The notes: a model not told the origin generated them from the letters alone. DNA of 64,000 bases from Flavobacterium sp. (GCA_015234525.1 JADGMX010000021.1:58416-122415); one strand, 5' to 3'; positions 17,761 through 28,383 are shown, counted from the stretch's first letter. Made by a program: numbers and translations.

Positions 17761-18239
17761 GCACGCCTGATGTTTTTATTTACACCGATGGCGCGGCGAA
17801 GGGAAATCCGGGTCCGGGCGGTTACGGCGTCGTTATGGAAATGCCTGCCAAAAATTACCGAAAGGAGTTTTTTGAAGGGTTTCGGCTAACAACCAACAAT
17901 CGGATGGAACTTTTGGCGGTGATTGTTGGTCTTGAGAAGCTTCGGATATTTCCCACAAAGGTGCTGGTGATATCGGATTCTAAATATGTAGTCGATTCCG
18001 TTCAGAAAGGTTGGGTTTTTGGTTGGGAAAAAAAAGGGTTTGCCAATCGAAAAAACGCCGATCTCTGGAAGCGGTTTCTCAAAATTTATCGGCAGCACCA
18101 CGTCGATTTTAAATGGATTAAAGGTCACAACAATCACCTGCAAAATGAGCGCTGCGACCAACTTGCAGTCATGGCTTCGACTGGAAATCAGCTGAATGTA
18201 GACTCGTATTACGAAAACGTCGACTCGAAACTTTTATGA
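17757..18239 (+). CDS. rnhA: Ribonuclease H with a TTG start overlapping purN
   Basis: A 160-residue enzyme that degrades the RNA strand of RNA-DNA hybrids. The four catalytic carboxylates are visible: YTDGAAKGNPGPGGYG, NNRMELLAVI, ISDSKYVVD and NERCDQLA. The chosen start is TTG at 17757, within the TTGA that also contains the purN stop. No in-frame ATG precedes the first catalytic Asp, so a TTG start by translational coupling is needed. The C-terminus is short and ordinary. Confidence 0.93.
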   Translation: MSTPDVFIYTDGAAKGNPGPGGYGVVMEMPAKNYRKEFFEGFRLTTNNRMELLAVIVGLEKLRIFPTKVLVISDSKYVVDSVQKGWVFGWEKKGFANRKNADLWKRFLKIYRQHHVDFKWIKGHNNHLQNERCDQLAVMASTGNQLNVDSYYENVDSKLL

Positions 18240-18260
18240 AAAATTTGCGCTTAGCCGGGT

Positions 18261-18290
18261 TTGCGACTTTAAAAGGAAAAGGTATCTTTG
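18261..18290 (+). promoter_or_regulatory. Promoter of the PfkB-family kinase gene
   Basis: TTG (18261-18263), 19-nt spacer, TATCTTTG (18283-18290): a full Bacteroidota-type promoter, 22 nt before the ATG. Confidence 0.75.
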
Positions 18291-18312
18291 CGGCTTACTT
18301 TTAATTGAAAAA

Positions 18313-19242
18313 ATGAACAAGCTACTGATTGTCGGAACCGTTGCATTTGATGCTATTGAAACACCATTCGGAAAGACAGATAAAATCCTGGGCGGCGCCG
18401 CAACTTATATCGGGTTGTCTGCAGCTAATTTAAATGTTGATTCAGCGATCGTTTCGGTGGTTGGCGAGGATTTTCCACAGGAATACCTCGATCTTTTGTC
18501 GGATAAAGGAATTGACATCAGCGCTGTTGAAATCGTTCCGGGCGGAAAAACATTCTTCTGGAGTGGAAAATATCACAACGATCTGAATTCGCGCGATACC
18601 CTCGAAACCCAGCTAAATGTACTTGCTGATTTTCAACCAAAAGTGCCCGCTTCTTATGCTGATGCAGACGTGGTGATGCTTGGAAATCTTCATCCGCTTG
18701 TTCAAAGCAGTGTTCTTGATCAGATGAAATCTCGTCCAAAATTGGTTGTACTCGATACAATGAATTTCTGGATGGATTGCGCATTGACGGAACTTCTTGA
18801 TGTAATTGCCCGTGTTGATGTTATCACAATTAATGACGAAGAAGCACGTCAGCTATCCGGCGAATATTCGCTTTTGCGAGCTGCTGCCAAGATCCAGACA
18901 ATGGGTCCGAAGTATGTTGTAATTAAAAAAGGCGAGCATGGCGCATTGTTGTTCCATCAAAAAGAGGTGTTTTTCGCACCTGCTTTACCACTTGAAGAAG
19001 TTTTTGATCCAACCGGTGCCGGTGATACTTTTGCCGGAGGTTTTTCGGGTTATCTGGCACAAAGCGGCGACATATCTTTCGAAAACATGAAAAATGCGAT
19101 TGTTTACGGATCAAACCTCGCATCGTTCTGCGTTGAGAAATTCGGAACCGAGAAAATGCAAAATCTCTCGAAAGAAGACGTGGTTCAGAGACTAGCGGAG
19201 TTCAAATCGCTGACTCAATATGAACTTGACATAAAATCATAA
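18313..19242 (+). CDS. PfkB-family sugar/nucleoside kinase
   Basis: A 309-residue kinase of the ribokinase fold. The N-terminal Gly-rich substrate loop (KILGGAATYIGLSAANL) and the C-terminal catalytic signature DPTGAGDTFAGGF, with its base Asp, are intact. Members phosphorylate ribose, fructose derivatives, adenosine or similar substrates. The specific substrate cannot be read here, although its position between purN-rnhA and a PurF-type gene hints at nucleoside or ribose metabolism. It has its own promoter and is closed by a strong terminator. Confidence 0.9.
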   Translation: MNKLLIVGTVAFDAIETPFGKTDKILGGAATYIGLSAANLNVDSAIVSVVGEDFPQEYLDLLSDKGIDISAVEIVPGGKTFFWSGKYHNDLNSRDTLETQLNVLADFQPKVPASYADADVVMLGNLHPLVQSSVLDQMKSRPKLVVLDTMNFWMDCALTELLDVIARVDVITINDEEARQLSGEYSLLRAAAKIQTMGPKYVVIKKGEHGALLFHQKEVFFAPALPLEEVFDPTGAGDTFAGGFSGYLAQSGDISFENMKNAIVYGSNLASFCVEKFGTEKMQNLSKEDVVQRLAEFKSLTQYELDIKS

Positions 19243-19250
19243 AAACAATC

Positions 19251-19280
19251 ATGCCCCGAAATTTACGGGGCATTTTTAAT
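19251..19280 (+). terminator. Rho-independent terminator after the PfkB kinase
   Basis: An 8-bp GC-rich stem ATGCCCCG / CGGGGCAT with a 7-nt loop, followed by TTTTT. Confidence 0.88.
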
Positions 19281-19309
19281 TAGATTCACCCTGAATCGCA
19301 ACGAATAAA

Positions 19310-21208
19310 ATGAGCGATAAAATAACTCACGAATGCGGAATTGCTTTCTTAAGATTGCTAAAGCCGCTTGAATATTACAAGGAAAAGTACGGAACTGCTT
19401 TCTACGGAATCCAGAAGATGTATCTGTTGATGGAAAAGCAACACAACCGCGGACAGGACGGAGCCGGTTTTGCCAGCATTAAAATGGATGTAGATCCCGG
19501 AGAACGCTACATCAGTCGGGTTCGAAGCAACAATCCGCAAGCTATTCAAGATGTTTTTAGCCAAATCAATGAGCGGATCAACGATGAAATGGCGGCACAT
19601 CCCGAATACTCAAATGATGTTGCGGCACAAAAGAAAAATCTGCCTTACTTAGGAGAGATTTATCTCGGTCACGTGCGGTACGGAACTTTTGGAAAAAACA
19701 GCATCGAAAGCGTTCACCCGTTTTTGCGCCAAAATAACTGGATGCACCGAAACCTGATTGTTGCCGGAAATTTCAACATGACCAATGTTGCTGAGCTTTT
19801 CCAAAGTCTGGTTGAACTTGGTCAACATCCAAAGGAAATGGCCGATACGGTCACGGTAATGGAAAAAATCGGACACTTTTTGGATGATGAAGTTACTGAT
19901 CTCTATCAGGAATGTAAAGTAAACGGGTATTCAAAGCGCGACGCATCGCCGGTGATTGCTGAGAAACTCGACGTAGCGAAAATTCTCCGTCGCGCGTCAA
20001 AAGGATGGGATGGCGGTTACGCGATGGCGGGATTATTCGGTCACGGTGACGGATTTGTTTTTCGCGATCCGGCCGGAATCAGACCTGCCTATTACTACCA
20101 GGATGATGAGATTGTGGTGGTTGCCTCAGAACGACCGGTTATTCAAACGGCCTTTAACCTCGAATTCGACAAAATCAACGAATTAAAACCGGGTCATGCC
20201 TTAATCGTTAAAAAAGGCGGCACCATTACCGAACAGGAAATCATTGCGCCGGTTGTCAAAAAATCGTGTTCGTTCGAACGAATCTACTTCTCGCGAGGTA
20301 GCGATGCTGAAATCTACCAGGAACGAAAGGATCTTGGCCGATTGATCCTGCCCGCGGTTCTCGACGCGATTGAAAGCGATACCGACAACACCGTGTTTTC
20401 GTACATACCAAATACGGCTGAAACGTCGTTCTTTGGAATTGTTGAAGCCGCTCAGGATTTTTTGAATCAGCGCAAAAACAACTTCATTCTCGAAAACCGA
20501 AATACACTTACAAAAGAAACGTTACAAGAACTTCTTAAAGTTAAGATCAGAACCGAGAAAGTAGCGATCAAAGATGCTAAACTTCGCACGTTTATTACCG
20601 AAGACAGCAGTCGCGACGACCTTGTAGCCCATGTTTACGACGTAACCTATGGCGTTATCAAGCCGTCAGATAATTTGGTGATTATCGACGACAGCATCGT
20701 TCGGGGAACAACCCTAAAGATGAGCATCATTAAAATGCTTGACCGGTTGAAACCAAAACGAATCGTGATTGTTTCTTCGGCGCCGCAAATCAGATATCCG
20801 GATTGCTACGGAATCGATATGGCGAAATTGGAAGGATTGGTAGCGTTTCGCGCCGCACTTGAGCTTTTACAAGAGCGTAGGCTATATCATATTGTTGATG
20901 AGGTTTATCAAAAGTGCAAACAACAGGAGAATTTCAATGATACTGAAGTCGTAAACTATGTAACTGAAATCTATGCGCCGTTCGAACCGCAAGAGATTTC
21001 AGATAAAATAGCCGAGATGCTGAGCTCGCCGGAGATCAAAGCAGAAGTGAAGATTATCTTCCAAACGGTCGAGAATTTACATATCGCATGTCCGAAGAAT
21101 ATGGGCGACTGGTACTTTACGGGCGACTATCCGACTCCGGGTGGAAATCGCGTTGTGAACCGCGCATTTATGAATTTTTATGAAGGAAAAGATGCAAGAG
21201 CGTACTAA
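19310..21208 (+). CDS. purF: Long-form amidophosphoribosyltransferase (PurF-type), 632 residues
   Basis: Predicted to transfer the glutamine amide to PRPP, the first step of purine synthesis. An N-terminal class II glutaminase domain is marked by ECGIAF (Cys9, exposed after removal of a short leader) and QHNRGQDGAG. The C-terminal phosphoribosyltransferase domain carries the PRPP loop VIIDDSIVRGTT. At 632 residues it is about 120-150 longer than ordinary PurF. The extra length is spread over insertions in the glutaminase part and a C-terminal extension after residue 540. Bacteroidota often carry this long version in addition to a normal PurF, so it could be a paralogue with a modified role. 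Neighbouring purN supports a purine context. Confidence 0.82.
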   Translation: MSDKITHECGIAFLRLLKPLEYYKEKYGTAFYGIQKMYLLMEKQHNRGQDGAGFASIKMDVDPGERYISRVRSNNPQAIQDVFSQINERINDEMAAHPEYSNDVAAQKKNLPYLGEIYLGHVRYGTFGKNSIESVHPFLRQNNWMHRNLIVAGNFNMTNVAELFQSLVELGQHPKEMADTVTVMEKIGHFLDDEVTDLYQECKVNGYSKRDASPVIAEKLDVAKILRRASKGWDGGYAMAGLFGHGDGFVFRDPAGIRPAYYYQDDEIVVVASERPVIQTAFNLEFDKINELKPGHALIVKKGGTITEQEIIAPVVKKSCSFERIYFSRGSDAEIYQERKDLGRLILPAVLDAIESDTDNTVFSYIPNTAETSFFGIVEAAQDFLNQRKNNFILENRNTLTKETLQELLKVKIRTEKVAIKDAKLRTFITEDSSRDDLVAHVYDVTYGVIKPSDNLVIIDDSIVRGTTLKMSIIKMLDRLKPKRIVIVSSAPQIRYPDCYGIDMAKLEGLVAFRAALELLQERRLYHIVDEVYQKCKQQENFNDTEVVNYVTEIYAPFEPQEISDKIAEMLSSPEIKAEVKIIFQTVENLHIACPKNMGDWYFTGDYPTPGGNRVVNRAFMNFYEGKDARAY

Positions 21209-21343
21209 AACTCCTATGTTTGAGTATTTTATCGACTATAATAGCCGTTTATCTAAAATATTTGTCGCAGGCTAACAACCACTATACATTTGGAGGACCA
21301 TAGCATTAGTAGGTTAAGTTTATGGTAGATTTGGGGCAAAAAG

Positions 21344-21369
21344 GGTGAAAGAAATTTCACCTTTTTTAT
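21344..21369 (+). terminator. Rho-independent terminator downstream of purF
   Basis: Stem GGTGAAA / TTTCACC, loop GAAA, then TTTTTT; it lies about 135 bp after the purF stop. Confidence 0.75.
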
Positions 21370-21582
21370 TTTGTATACTTCTGAAATTCTGCTGATTCGA
21401 TTCTTTTTTTTTCAAACTTTCATACTGTAAATCATACCTGTCTGTCGCAGTGCTTTCTGCTTTAGATCAGTCATAATTCATTGTAACCCGGTCTGAAAAC
21501 CACCAATTCGGCCGCAGCCCCGATAGAGCCGGCATCCTTGCGCGATAGCTGCAAGATATAGGCGAAAGCGGGAATTGCTGCC

Positions 21583-21616
21583 ATAAAAAAAAGTGCCACA
21601 AAAATTGCGACACTTT
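21583..21616 (-). terminator. Rho-independent terminator of sod
   Basis: Read on the minus strand, AAAGTGTCGC pairs with GTGGCACTTT (10 bp with two G-U pairs) around a 7-nt loop, followed by a U run; it begins 20 bp after the sod stop. Confidence 0.75.
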
Positions 21617-21636
21617 CCAGACTATTAAAGGTAAAT

Positions 21637-22245
21637 CTATTTATCCAGCGCATATCGGCGAGCCACTTCTTCCCAATTAATCACGGCAAAAAATGCTTCG
21701 ATATAATCAGGTCGGCGGTTTTGATAATTCAAATAATACGCGTGCTCCCAAACATCCATGCCCAAAATCGGCGTTCCACCGCAACCAACATCCGGCATTA
21801 ACGGATTGTCCTGATTTGCCGAGGAACAAACTTCAAGCTTGCCGCCTTCATGCACACAAAGCCAAGCCCATCCCGAACCAAATTGAGACGCTCCGGCTTT
21901 AGCAAATTTCGCTTTAAACTCCGCAAAACTTCCAAAATCGCGCTCAATGGCATCGGCCAGTTCACCTGTTGGCTCACCACCACCGTTTGGCGACATGATT
22001 TTCCAGAAAAGATTGTGATTGTAATATCCGCCACCATTGTTTCGAACCGCGGTATTTGACTTGTCTAAATTAATCAGAATATTCTCAATTGTCAAACCTT
22101 CAAGCTCAGTGCCTTCAATAGCTGCGTTCAAATTCGTCGTGTATGCATTGTGATGTTTCGTATGGTGAATTTCCATCGTGCGCGCATCAATATGTGGTTC
22201 CAAAGCATCGTATGCATAAGGTAATTTTGGTAGTTCAAAAGCCAT
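21637..22245 (-). CDS. sodA: Superoxide dismutase, Fe/Mn type
   Basis: Cytosolic dismutation of superoxide; 202 residues, full length. The four metal ligands are seen: His in [12 protein letters not shown], His in GYYNHNLFW, and Asp and His in [15 protein letters not shown]. The Gly-Gly-Gly-Tyr region ([10 protein letters not shown]) and GSGWAWL are typical of the family. Sequence reading alone does not decide Fe against Mn, so sodB would be equally valid as a symbol. It is a single-gene unit with its own terminator. Confidence 0.95.
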   Translation of the reverse strand: MAFELPKLPYAYDALEPHIDARTMEIHHTKHHNAYTTNLNAAIEGTELEGLTIENILINLDKSNTAVRNNGGGYYNHNLFWKIMSPNGGGEPTGELADAIERDFGSFAEFKAKFAKAGASQFGSGWAWLCVHEGGKLEVCSSANQDNPLMPDVGCGGTPILGMDVWEHAYYLNYQNRRPDYIEAFFAVINWEEVARRYALDK

Positions 22246-22293
22246 AATCGTTGTTTTAATGGTTTGTAAAAAATTTTATCAAATTTAATCAAT

Positions 22294-22301
22294 TAACTTT
22301 G
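22294..22301 (+). promoter_or_regulatory. Possible -7 element (TAACTTTG) for the AddA-like gene
   Basis: Exact TAnnTTTG match upstream of the AddA-like gene. It would give a leader of about 150 nt that contains a degenerate dispersed repeat. No well-spaced TTG is present. Confidence 0.35.
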
Positions 22302-22329
22302 GATATATTTCGGCACCCTGATTTTTTTC

Positions 22330-22426
22330 AGGAGCTGATCCTGCTTTTCACTGCAATCTTTTTCGAAATTTGCCTCGCTACCGCCGGCATTTCAAAAAAG
22401 GATTTCCGCTGCAATCAGGGCTAGGG
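22330..22426 (+). repeat. Dispersed intergenic repeat, degenerate copy
   Basis: Shares with the other copies the left block GCTTTTC-nCT...ATCTTTTT and the right block AAAAGGAT, two bases, CCGCTGCAATC. It lies in the leader of the AddA-like gene. The ends are poorly defined. Confidence 0.5.
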
Positions 22427-22458
22427 CCACGGTATTCACAACTAAACAATCCGAAGAT

Positions 22459-25400
22459 TTGGAACGGCATTCATTCTCATTATACAACGCCTCGGCAGGT
22501 TCGGGAAAAACCTATACGCTGGTTAAGGAATATCTTAAAATCATCCTTAGCGCAACCACCAACGACGCATATCGGCACATTTTAGCCATCACATTTACAA
22601 ACAAGGCCGTCCATGAAATGAAATCGCGGATCGTGTCGAGTTTGTCCGAATTTACAAAAGATAATCCAAAGGAAAAAACTTTGGCGCTGATGGAACACAT
22701 TTCGCACGAAACCGGTTTGCCCGGTCCGAAGATCCAGCAAAAAGCGCGTGACATCATCCGGCACCTGATTCACAATTACGCGGCTTTTGACATTTCGACC
22801 ATCGATAAATTCACACATAAAGTCATTCGCGCCTTTGCGCACGACCTTAATTTATCGCTCAATTTTGAGGTTTCGCTCGACACCGATAATCTTCTTGCCG
22901 AAGCCGTCGACGCGTTGATTGCTCAGGCGGGCGACAATGAAGCGCTGACCAAATTGCTGCTCGATTTTACAATGGAAAAAGCCGACGACGACAAAAGCTG
23001 GGATGTTACCAGGGAAATCCTCGATGCCGGAAAACTATTGCTTAACGAGAATAACCGACAGGAAGTTTCACATATCCAACAAACATTGCTAACCGAATTC
23101 TCATCGATCAAACAACAGTTGCGACATAAATCCAAGTGTTATGAGGACGATTGTGTTGAATCGGTCGAAAAAGCCTTTGAACTTTTAGAGAAAAATGGTG
23201 TCGATCTGGCGTCGTTCTCAAGCAGGCACTTTCCGAACCATTTGCAAAGCATTCGCGAGCGACGTTACAATCCGGCTCTCAAACGCTATTTTGAACCCGA
23301 AGATATTAAGGTCAACAAAGCGGCTAAAGATCGTGCAATCATCGAAAGCCTGACGCCTGAACTTTTAAGCATCTTGGAAAAGGTGTACGAGAATTATTCG
23401 CAACGCGATTTTTGCAACGCGTTTTTAAAAAACATTACGCCATTATCACTTCTGGGAACGGTTAACGGCGAACTCAGCCGAATTCAGGAAGAGCAAAATG
23501 TACTTTCGATAGCTGAGTTCAATAAAATAATTAACGAGCAGATCCAGAATCAGCCGGCGCCGTTTATTTATGAAAGGATAGGAGAGCGTTACAAACATTT
23601 TTTCATCGACGAATTTCAGGACACATCCGAGATGCAATGGCAGAATTTGATTCCGCTGATCAACAACGCGATTTCCTCAGAACATCCGGTTCTTGGCAAG
23701 GGAACATTGATGATTGTCGGCGATCCAAAGCAGTCGATTTATCGTTGGCGTGGCGGAAAAGCTGAGCAGTTTATCGCGTTGGCGAATAGCGAAATCCCGT
23801 TTAATACCGTTGATGTCAACATTCAATCGCTTGATACGAATTTCAGGAGTTATTCGGAGGTGATTAATTTCAACAACGATTTCTTCAGAATGCTTGCAAA
23901 CGAATTTACATATCCCGATTACCGCGATTTGTATGAAAACCATTCGTTTCAAAAGACCAATGCTAAAACCGGGGGTTACGTCAACATCTCGTTTATCGAT
24001 GAAACTGCGGTGGCAAACGGACCTGAAAAAGTGGAACTTTTTGCCAAGACAACAGTTGCCACCGTTAACGAAGTACTGCAAAAGGGATTTTCATACCGCG
24101 ACATTGCGATCCTGACCCGGAAGCGGCATCATGGCGTTGCGGTTGCGCAGGAGCTCACGGCTGCAGGAATTCCGATTATTTCGTCTGAAACGCTTTTGCT
24201 GACAAATTCGGCTGAAGTCAGGTTTTTAATAAATGTTTTAAAATATTTGAAAAACCACGCCGACCTGGAATCAAAAGCTGATTTTTTGATTTATCTCGCG
24301 CCCATTATCGCGCCTGAAATGCAGGTTCACGATTTTGTTTTGAACGGCCATCTGAAATATACTGAAAGCGAATTTGAGCTATGGATTAAATCGTTTGGAA
24401 TAAATATCTCGTTTGATGATTTGCGTAAAAAATCGCTTTACGAGGTCGTTGAATCGGTGTTGCGAATTTTTCTGAAAATTGAAAAAAGCAATGCGTATAT
24501 TCAGCATTTTCTAGATATAATTTTGGAACGCGACATAAAGAACATGTCGGGAATTAGTGATTTCCTTGAATTTTGGGACAAGAATTCAGAGAAGTTGAGC
24601 ATTCCGTCTCCGGAGGAGAGCGATGCCGTTCGTATTCTGACGATCCATAAATCGAAGGGACTGGAATTTCCAGTAGTCATATTTCCATTTGCAGAAGAAG
24701 ATTACTCGCGCAAACCCAAAGATAAATTATGGGTTGAAGCCGATTCTGAAGTATTTGGATTGCCGAAAGTGCTGATTGATAACAGCAAATCAGTTGAAGG
24801 TTTTGGCGATGTGGCTTCGGCGGCATACTTGCAGAAAAAGCAGGAAGAATTGTTGGATAATATAAACGTCCTATATGTCGCATTGACCAGAGCTGAAGAG
24901 CAATTATATGTTATTTCTGCGATGAATTTGAGGAAAAATGGCGAGCCGCCTGAGAATTGCTTGTCAGCTTTCCTGATAAAGTATCTCGATTTTGTCGGGA
25001 AATTCGACACAGCAGTCAGGAACTACGAGTTTGGCGATCCGGCTCGTATTTCAGCATCGTCAAAGGCGATCGAGTCAATGCCTGAAATCACTATGGTCAA
25101 GCAGCCAATGGATCTTCGTCAGGCTAAAATCGCCAGAAAAGAGTCGCTTATGTGGGGAACCAAACAACAGGAAGCGATTGAATATGGAAATGTCATTCAT
25201 GAAATCATGGCCAATGTAAAATCAGCCGATGATGTTGTATTCGCCGTAACCCTTGCCCTTGAAGATGGATCGATAACTTCAACACAAAGGCAAAACGTAG
25301 AAGATCAGATTAATCAAATTTTAAATCATGAGGATTTGCGCGACTATTTTTCGAAAGATCACAAAATTCTAAACGAACAAGTAATCATCAGAAAAGAGCA

Positions 25401-25599
25401 AACGCCGATAAAACCTGACCGAATGGTAATCGGTCGAAACAACGAAATTCTGTTGCTTGATTATAAGACGGGGGAACATAAGGCGGGATATGTTCAACAA
25501 CTGGAATCGTATCAGATGGCGATCGAGCAGATGGGTTATCGCGTATCTAAAAAGGCGTTGGTCTATATAGGTGAGGAATTAAAAGTCGTAAATTTGTAA
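22459..25599 (+). CDS. AddA-like UvrD-family helicase-nuclease (exodeoxyribonuclease V beta type)
   Basis: A 1046-residue ATP-dependent helicase with a C-terminal nuclease, for double-strand break end resection. Superfamily 1 motifs are in order: Walker [13 protein letters not shown] (residue ~10), motif [15 protein letters not shown], motif [16 protein letters not shown], then [16 protein letters not shown] and [13 protein letters not shown]. The PD-(D/E)xK nuclease core near the end is [11 protein letters not shown], so the nuclease looks active. The start is TTG at 22459: the frame is open from 22339 with no in-frame ATG, and Walker A must lie near the N-terminus. Its partner, the AddB-like gene, is separated from it by kbl and ompA. 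Confidence 0.9.
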   Translation: MERHSFSLYNASAGSGKTYTLVKEYLKIILSATTNDAYRHILAITFTNKAVHEMKSRIVSSLSEFTKDNPKEKTLALMEHISHETGLPGPKIQQKARDIIRHLIHNYAAFDISTIDKFTHKVIRAFAHDLNLSLNFEVSLDTDNLLAEAVDALIAQAGDNEALTKLLLDFTMEKADDDKSWDVTREILDAGKLLLNENNRQEVSHIQQTLLTEFSSIKQQLRHKSKCYEDDCVESVEKAFELLEKNGVDLASFSSRHFPNHLQSIRERRYNPALKRYFEPEDIKVNKAAKDRAIIESLTPELLSILEKVYENYSQRDFCNAFLKNITPLSLLGTVNGELSRIQEEQNVLSIAEFNKIINEQIQNQPAPFIYERIGERYKHFFIDEFQDTSEMQWQNLIPLINNAISSEHPVLGKGTLMIVGDPKQSIYRWRGGKAEQFIALANSEIPFNTVDVNIQSLDTNFRSYSEVINFNNDFFRMLANEFTYPDYRDLYENHSFQKTNAKTGGYVNISFIDETAVANGPEKVELFAKTTVATVNEVLQKGFSYRDIAILTRKRHHGVAVAQELTAAGIPIISSETLLLTNSAEVRFLINVLKYLKNHADLESKADFLIYLAPIIAPEMQVHDFVLNGHLKYTESEFELWIKSFGINISFDDLRKKSLYEVVESVLRIFLKIEKSNAYIQHFLDIILERDIKNMSGISDFLEFWDKNSEKLSIPSPEESDAVRILTIHKSKGLEFPVVIFPFAEEDYSRKPKDKLWVEADSEVFGLPKVLIDNSKSVEGFGDVASAAYLQKKQEELLDNINVLYVALTRAEEQLYVISAMNLRKNGEPPENCLSAFLIKYLDFVGKFDTAVRNYEFGDPARISASSKAIESMPEITMVKQPMDLRQAKIARKESLMWGTKQQEAIEYGNVIHEIMANVKSADDVVFAVTLALEDGSITSTQRQNVEDQINQILNHEDLRDYFSKDHKILNEQVIIRKEQTPIKPDRMVIGRNNEILLLDYKTGEHKAGYVQQLESYQMAIEQMGYRVSKKALVYIGEELKVVNL

Positions 25600-25619
25600 A
25601 CATAATCAAACTAGAAAAT

Positions 25620-26816
25620 ATGTACGGAAAGATCAAAACTTTTCTTCAGGAAGAGCTTCAAACCATCGAGGAAGGCGGAATTTTCAAAAAAGAGCGGGTA
25701 ATAACTTCGGCGCAAGGAGCTGAAATTACGATTTCAACCGGTGAAAAAGTGTTGAATTTTTGCGCGAACAATTACCTTGGATTGTCATCGCATCCGCAGG
25801 TGATTCAAGCAGCCAAAGACACAATGGACAGTCATGGATTCGGAATGTCGTCTGTTCGTTTCATTTGCGGAACCCAGGATATTCATAAAGAACTTGAGCA
25901 GAAAATCGCCAATTTCTACGGAACAGAGGATACGATTTTGTATGCGGCGGCTTTTGATGCCAATGCGGGAGTTTTCGAGCCATTGCTTGGAGAGAAGGAT
26001 GCGATAATTTCTGATTCGCTCAACCACGCTTCGATTATTGATGGGGTTCGCCTTTGCAAGGCCGCGCGCTACCGATATGAAAACAGCAACATGGACGATC
26101 TCGAGCAGCAATTGATCAAAGCAAACGAGGCGGGCGCCAGATTTAAAATCATTGTAACCGACGGCGTATTTTCAATGGATGGCGTAGTAGCGCCACTTGA
26201 CCAGATTTGCGACCTTGCTGATAAATATGATGCGCTGGTGATGGTTGATGAAAGTCATGCTGCCGGATTTATCGGAGCTACGGGAAAAGGTACGCTTGAA
26301 GCTAAAGGTGTCATGGGACGTGTTGATATTGTAACAGGCACACTTGGAAAGGCACTTGGGGGTGCGATGGGCGGTTATACTACTGCTAAGAAGGAAATTA
26401 TCGAAATGCTACGACAGCGTTCAAGACCTTATCTGTTTTCGAACTCGCTTGCACCGGCCATTGTTGGAGCGGCGATTAAAGTATTTGATATGCTCGAAAA
26501 CGATACTGCTTTGAGAGATCAATTGGAGTGGAATACAAATTACTTCAAAGCCGGAATGAAGAAAGCCGGGTTTGATATTATTGAAGGCGATTCAGCCATT
26601 GTGCCGGTAATGTTGTACGATGCAAAGCTGTCTCAAACCATGTCGAATGAACTGTTGAAAAGAGGTATTTATGTGATCGGATTCTTCTTTCCTGTTGTGC
26701 CAAAAGACAAAGCTAGGATTCGGGTTCAACTTTCTGCGGCCCATACGAAGGAACAACTTGACAAGGCGATTGACGCATTTGTAGAAGTGGGGCGCAATTT
26801 GGGTGTAATTGAGTAG
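25620..26816 (+). CDS. kbl: Glycine C-acetyltransferase (2-amino-3-ketobutyrate CoA ligase)
   Basis: A 398-residue PLP enzyme of threonine breakdown, forming glycine and acetyl-CoA from 2-amino-3-ketobutyrate. The PLP Lys is in [16 protein letters not shown], with the cofactor Asp/His region [12 protein letters not shown] upstream. The substrate-binding start [13 protein letters not shown] is characteristic of the alpha-oxoamine synthase family. Length and the closing motif [11 protein letters not shown] fit Kbl better than BioF. It begins 20 bp after the AddA-like gene, so it may be cotranscribed. No tdh gene lies next to it. Confidence 0.93.
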   Translation: MYGKIKTFLQEELQTIEEGGIFKKERVITSAQGAEITISTGEKVLNFCANNYLGLSSHPQVIQAAKDTMDSHGFGMSSVRFICGTQDIHKELEQKIANFYGTEDTILYAAAFDANAGVFEPLLGEKDAIISDSLNHASIIDGVRLCKAARYRYENSNMDDLEQQLIKANEAGARFKIIVTDGVFSMDGVVAPLDQICDLADKYDALVMVDESHAAGFIGATGKGTLEAKGVMGRVDIVTGTLGKALGGAMGGYTTAKKEIIEMLRQRSRPYLFSNSLAPAIVGAAIKVFDMLENDTALRDQLEWNTNYFKAGMKKAGFDIIEGDSAIVPVMLYDAKLSQTMSNELLKRGIYVIGFFFPVVPKDKARIRVQLSAAHTKEQLDKAIDAFVEVGRNLGVIE

Positions 26817-26858
26817 TTTAGGAACCTCTAAAATTATGTTATTTTTTAACATTTCGCT

Positions 26859-26888
26859 TTGCTGTTAAAATTTAACATAGTACTTTTG
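26859..26888 (+). promoter_or_regulatory. Promoter of ompA (TTG-N19-TACTTTTG)
   Basis: TTG at 26859-26861, 19-nt spacer, -7 element TACTTTTG at 26881-26888. A second -7-like element TAACTTTG follows at 26894-26901. Two small palindromes surround the -33 region (26837-26851 and 26863-26877). Confidence 0.75.
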
Positions 26889-26923
26889 TTACATAACTTT
26901 GTAACTAAATAATCAAATCAAGT

Positions 26924-28321
26924 ATGAAACATCTTAACAAACTTGTTGCTGCACTCTTTATGTTTGCCGGCTTGAGTTCACAAGCTCAGGACGACAATAA
27001 TAAGTGGGCAATAACATTCGGAGCAAATGCCGTTGACACAAGGTTCAGCGCTGCATCAAGTCTGGAGGACCAATTTGGTCAGTACTTCGACGCAAAAGAC
27101 AACTGGAACATTCTTCCTTCAGTTTCTTACCTTAATGTATCAAGATACGTAGGGTCAGGATTCTCTGTTGGTGTAACAGGGTCAGTAAACAGAATTACAA
27201 GATTCGTAAACGAAAGAGTTGGAACTTCATTGGATTATGAAGTAACAAATCCTGGTGATTTGACGTACTACGCTGCTGATGCAGAAATTAAATATGGCTT
27301 CATGAGCCTTTTGAATTCAAAAGTAATTGATCCGTCTATTCACTTAGGTGGAGGTTATACTTGGTATGATGACAATGGAGCTGGAACTGTTAATGGAGGT
27401 CTTGGTTTGACTTTCTGGTTCTCAGAAACTGTTGGTCTTGCTTTGAAATCTACTTATAAGCATTCTTTCGAAGATGAGAGAATGGTTCACCCTTCACACA
27501 TGCAGCACTTCGCTGGTCTTACTTTCAAATTCGGAGGTAAAGATACAGATGGTGACGGTATCTACGACAGAGATGATGCTTGTCCTGAAGTTGCTGGTCC
27601 TAAAGAGCATAATGGTTGCCCTGACACAGACGGTGATGGAATCATTGACAGAGATGACGCATGTCCAGAACAAGCTGGTCTAGCTCAGTTTAACGGTTGT
27701 CCTGACACAGACGGTGACGGAGTTGCAGATAAAGATGACGCTTGTCCTGAAGTAGCTGGTCTTCCAGCAATGAATGGTTGCCCTGATACTGACGGTGATG
27801 GTGTAACTGATGCATCTGATAAATGTCCAACTGTTGCTGGTCCTGCTGAAAACGGAGGATGCCCATGGCCAGATACTGACGGTGACGGAGTTCTTGATAA
27901 AGACGATCGTTGTCCTGAGGTAAAAGGTACTGTTGCAAACAATGGTTGCCCTGAAATGTCAGAAGAGCAAGTTTCTAAACTTAACGCTTACGCTAAAACA
28001 ATTTTGTTCAACAGCGGTAAAGCAACGTTCAAACCACAAACGCTTCCTGTTCTACGTGCAATTTCTGACATCTTGAAAGAGTTCCCTGCATCTCGTTTCA
28101 TGATCGAAGGTCACACAGATTCAGACGGTAGCAACGCACTTAACCAAACGCTTTCTGAAAACAGAGCTGCAGCAGTTAAGAACTACCTAATCGAAAACGG
28201 AATCGCTGAAGACAGACTTCAATCTGCTGGTTACGGTGAAACTAAGCCAATCGATACTAACAAAACTGCTAAAGGTAAAGCTAACAACCGTCGTGTTGAA
28301 GTGAAACTTATCAAGGAGTAA
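26924..28321 (+). CDS. OmpA-family outer-membrane protein with five thrombospondin type 3 repeats
   Basis: A 465-residue protein. It has a signal peptide (cleaved near SSQAQ, residue ~22), an N-terminal beta-barrel of about 190 residues, five calcium-binding type 3 repeats of 27-29 residues starting DTDGDG and ending NGCP, and a C-terminal OmpA peptidoglycan-binding domain ([25 protein letters not shown]). It probably anchors the outer membrane to the wall and is a likely major surface protein. Codons are strongly biased (GCT, GGT and CTT dominate) compared with neighbours, which suggests very high expression. It has its own promoter and terminator. Confidence 0.94.
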   Translation: MKHLNKLVAALFMFAGLSSQAQDDNNKWAITFGANAVDTRFSAASSLEDQFGQYFDAKDNWNILPSVSYLNVSRYVGSGFSVGVTGSVNRITRFVNERVGTSLDYEVTNPGDLTYYAADAEIKYGFMSLLNSKVIDPSIHLGGGYTWYDDNGAGTVNGGLGLTFWFSETVGLALKSTYKHSFEDERMVHPSHMQHFAGLTFKFGGKDTDGDGIYDRDDACPEVAGPKEHNGCPDTDGDGIIDRDDACPEQAGLAQFNGCPDTDGDGVADKDDACPEVAGLPAMNGCPDTDGDGVTDASDKCPTVAGPAENGGCPWPDTDGDGVLDKDDRCPEVKGTVANNGCPEMSEEQVSKLNAYAKTILFNSGKATFKPQTLPVLRAISDILKEFPASRFMIEGHTDSDGSNALNQTLSENRAAAVKNYLIENGIAEDRLQSAGYGETKPIDTNKTAKGKANNRRVEVKLIKE

Positions 28322-28345
28322 TTGTTTCGAAAATAAATGATGAAG

Positions 28346-28374
28346 AACGCCCCTATTTAGGGGCGTTTTTTTAT
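28346..28374 (+). terminator. Strong Rho-independent terminator of ompA
   Basis: Stem AACGCCCCTA / TAGGGGCGTT, one of the most stable in the window, followed by a T tract. Confidence 0.9.
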
Positions 28375-28383
28375 TTTTAGCAC

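Larger units (their letters stand above)
21209..21636. other. 428-bp intergenic region between purF and sod
   Basis: It holds a terminator for each convergent gene (21344-21369 plus, 21583-21616 minus). I see no credible gene or RNA. A 60-codon minus-strand frame at 21471-21653 crosses the sod terminator and is rejected. Confidence 0.6.

Noticed and set aside
21471..21653. Minus-strand 60-codon frame with one hydrophobic segment, overlapping the end of sod
   Set aside because: It runs through the sod terminator hairpin and U tract; the hydrophobic stretch is partly that T-rich sequence. No independent promoter or start region is seen.
22370..22585. Plus-strand frame before and overlapping the AddA-like gene
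   Set aside because: Out of frame with the conserved Walker A region and mostly covering the dispersed repeat.
27685..27942. Minus-strand Ser/Pro-rich frames opposite the ompA type 3 repeats
   Set aside because: Shadow of the Asp/Gly-rich calcium-binding repeats; no start context.
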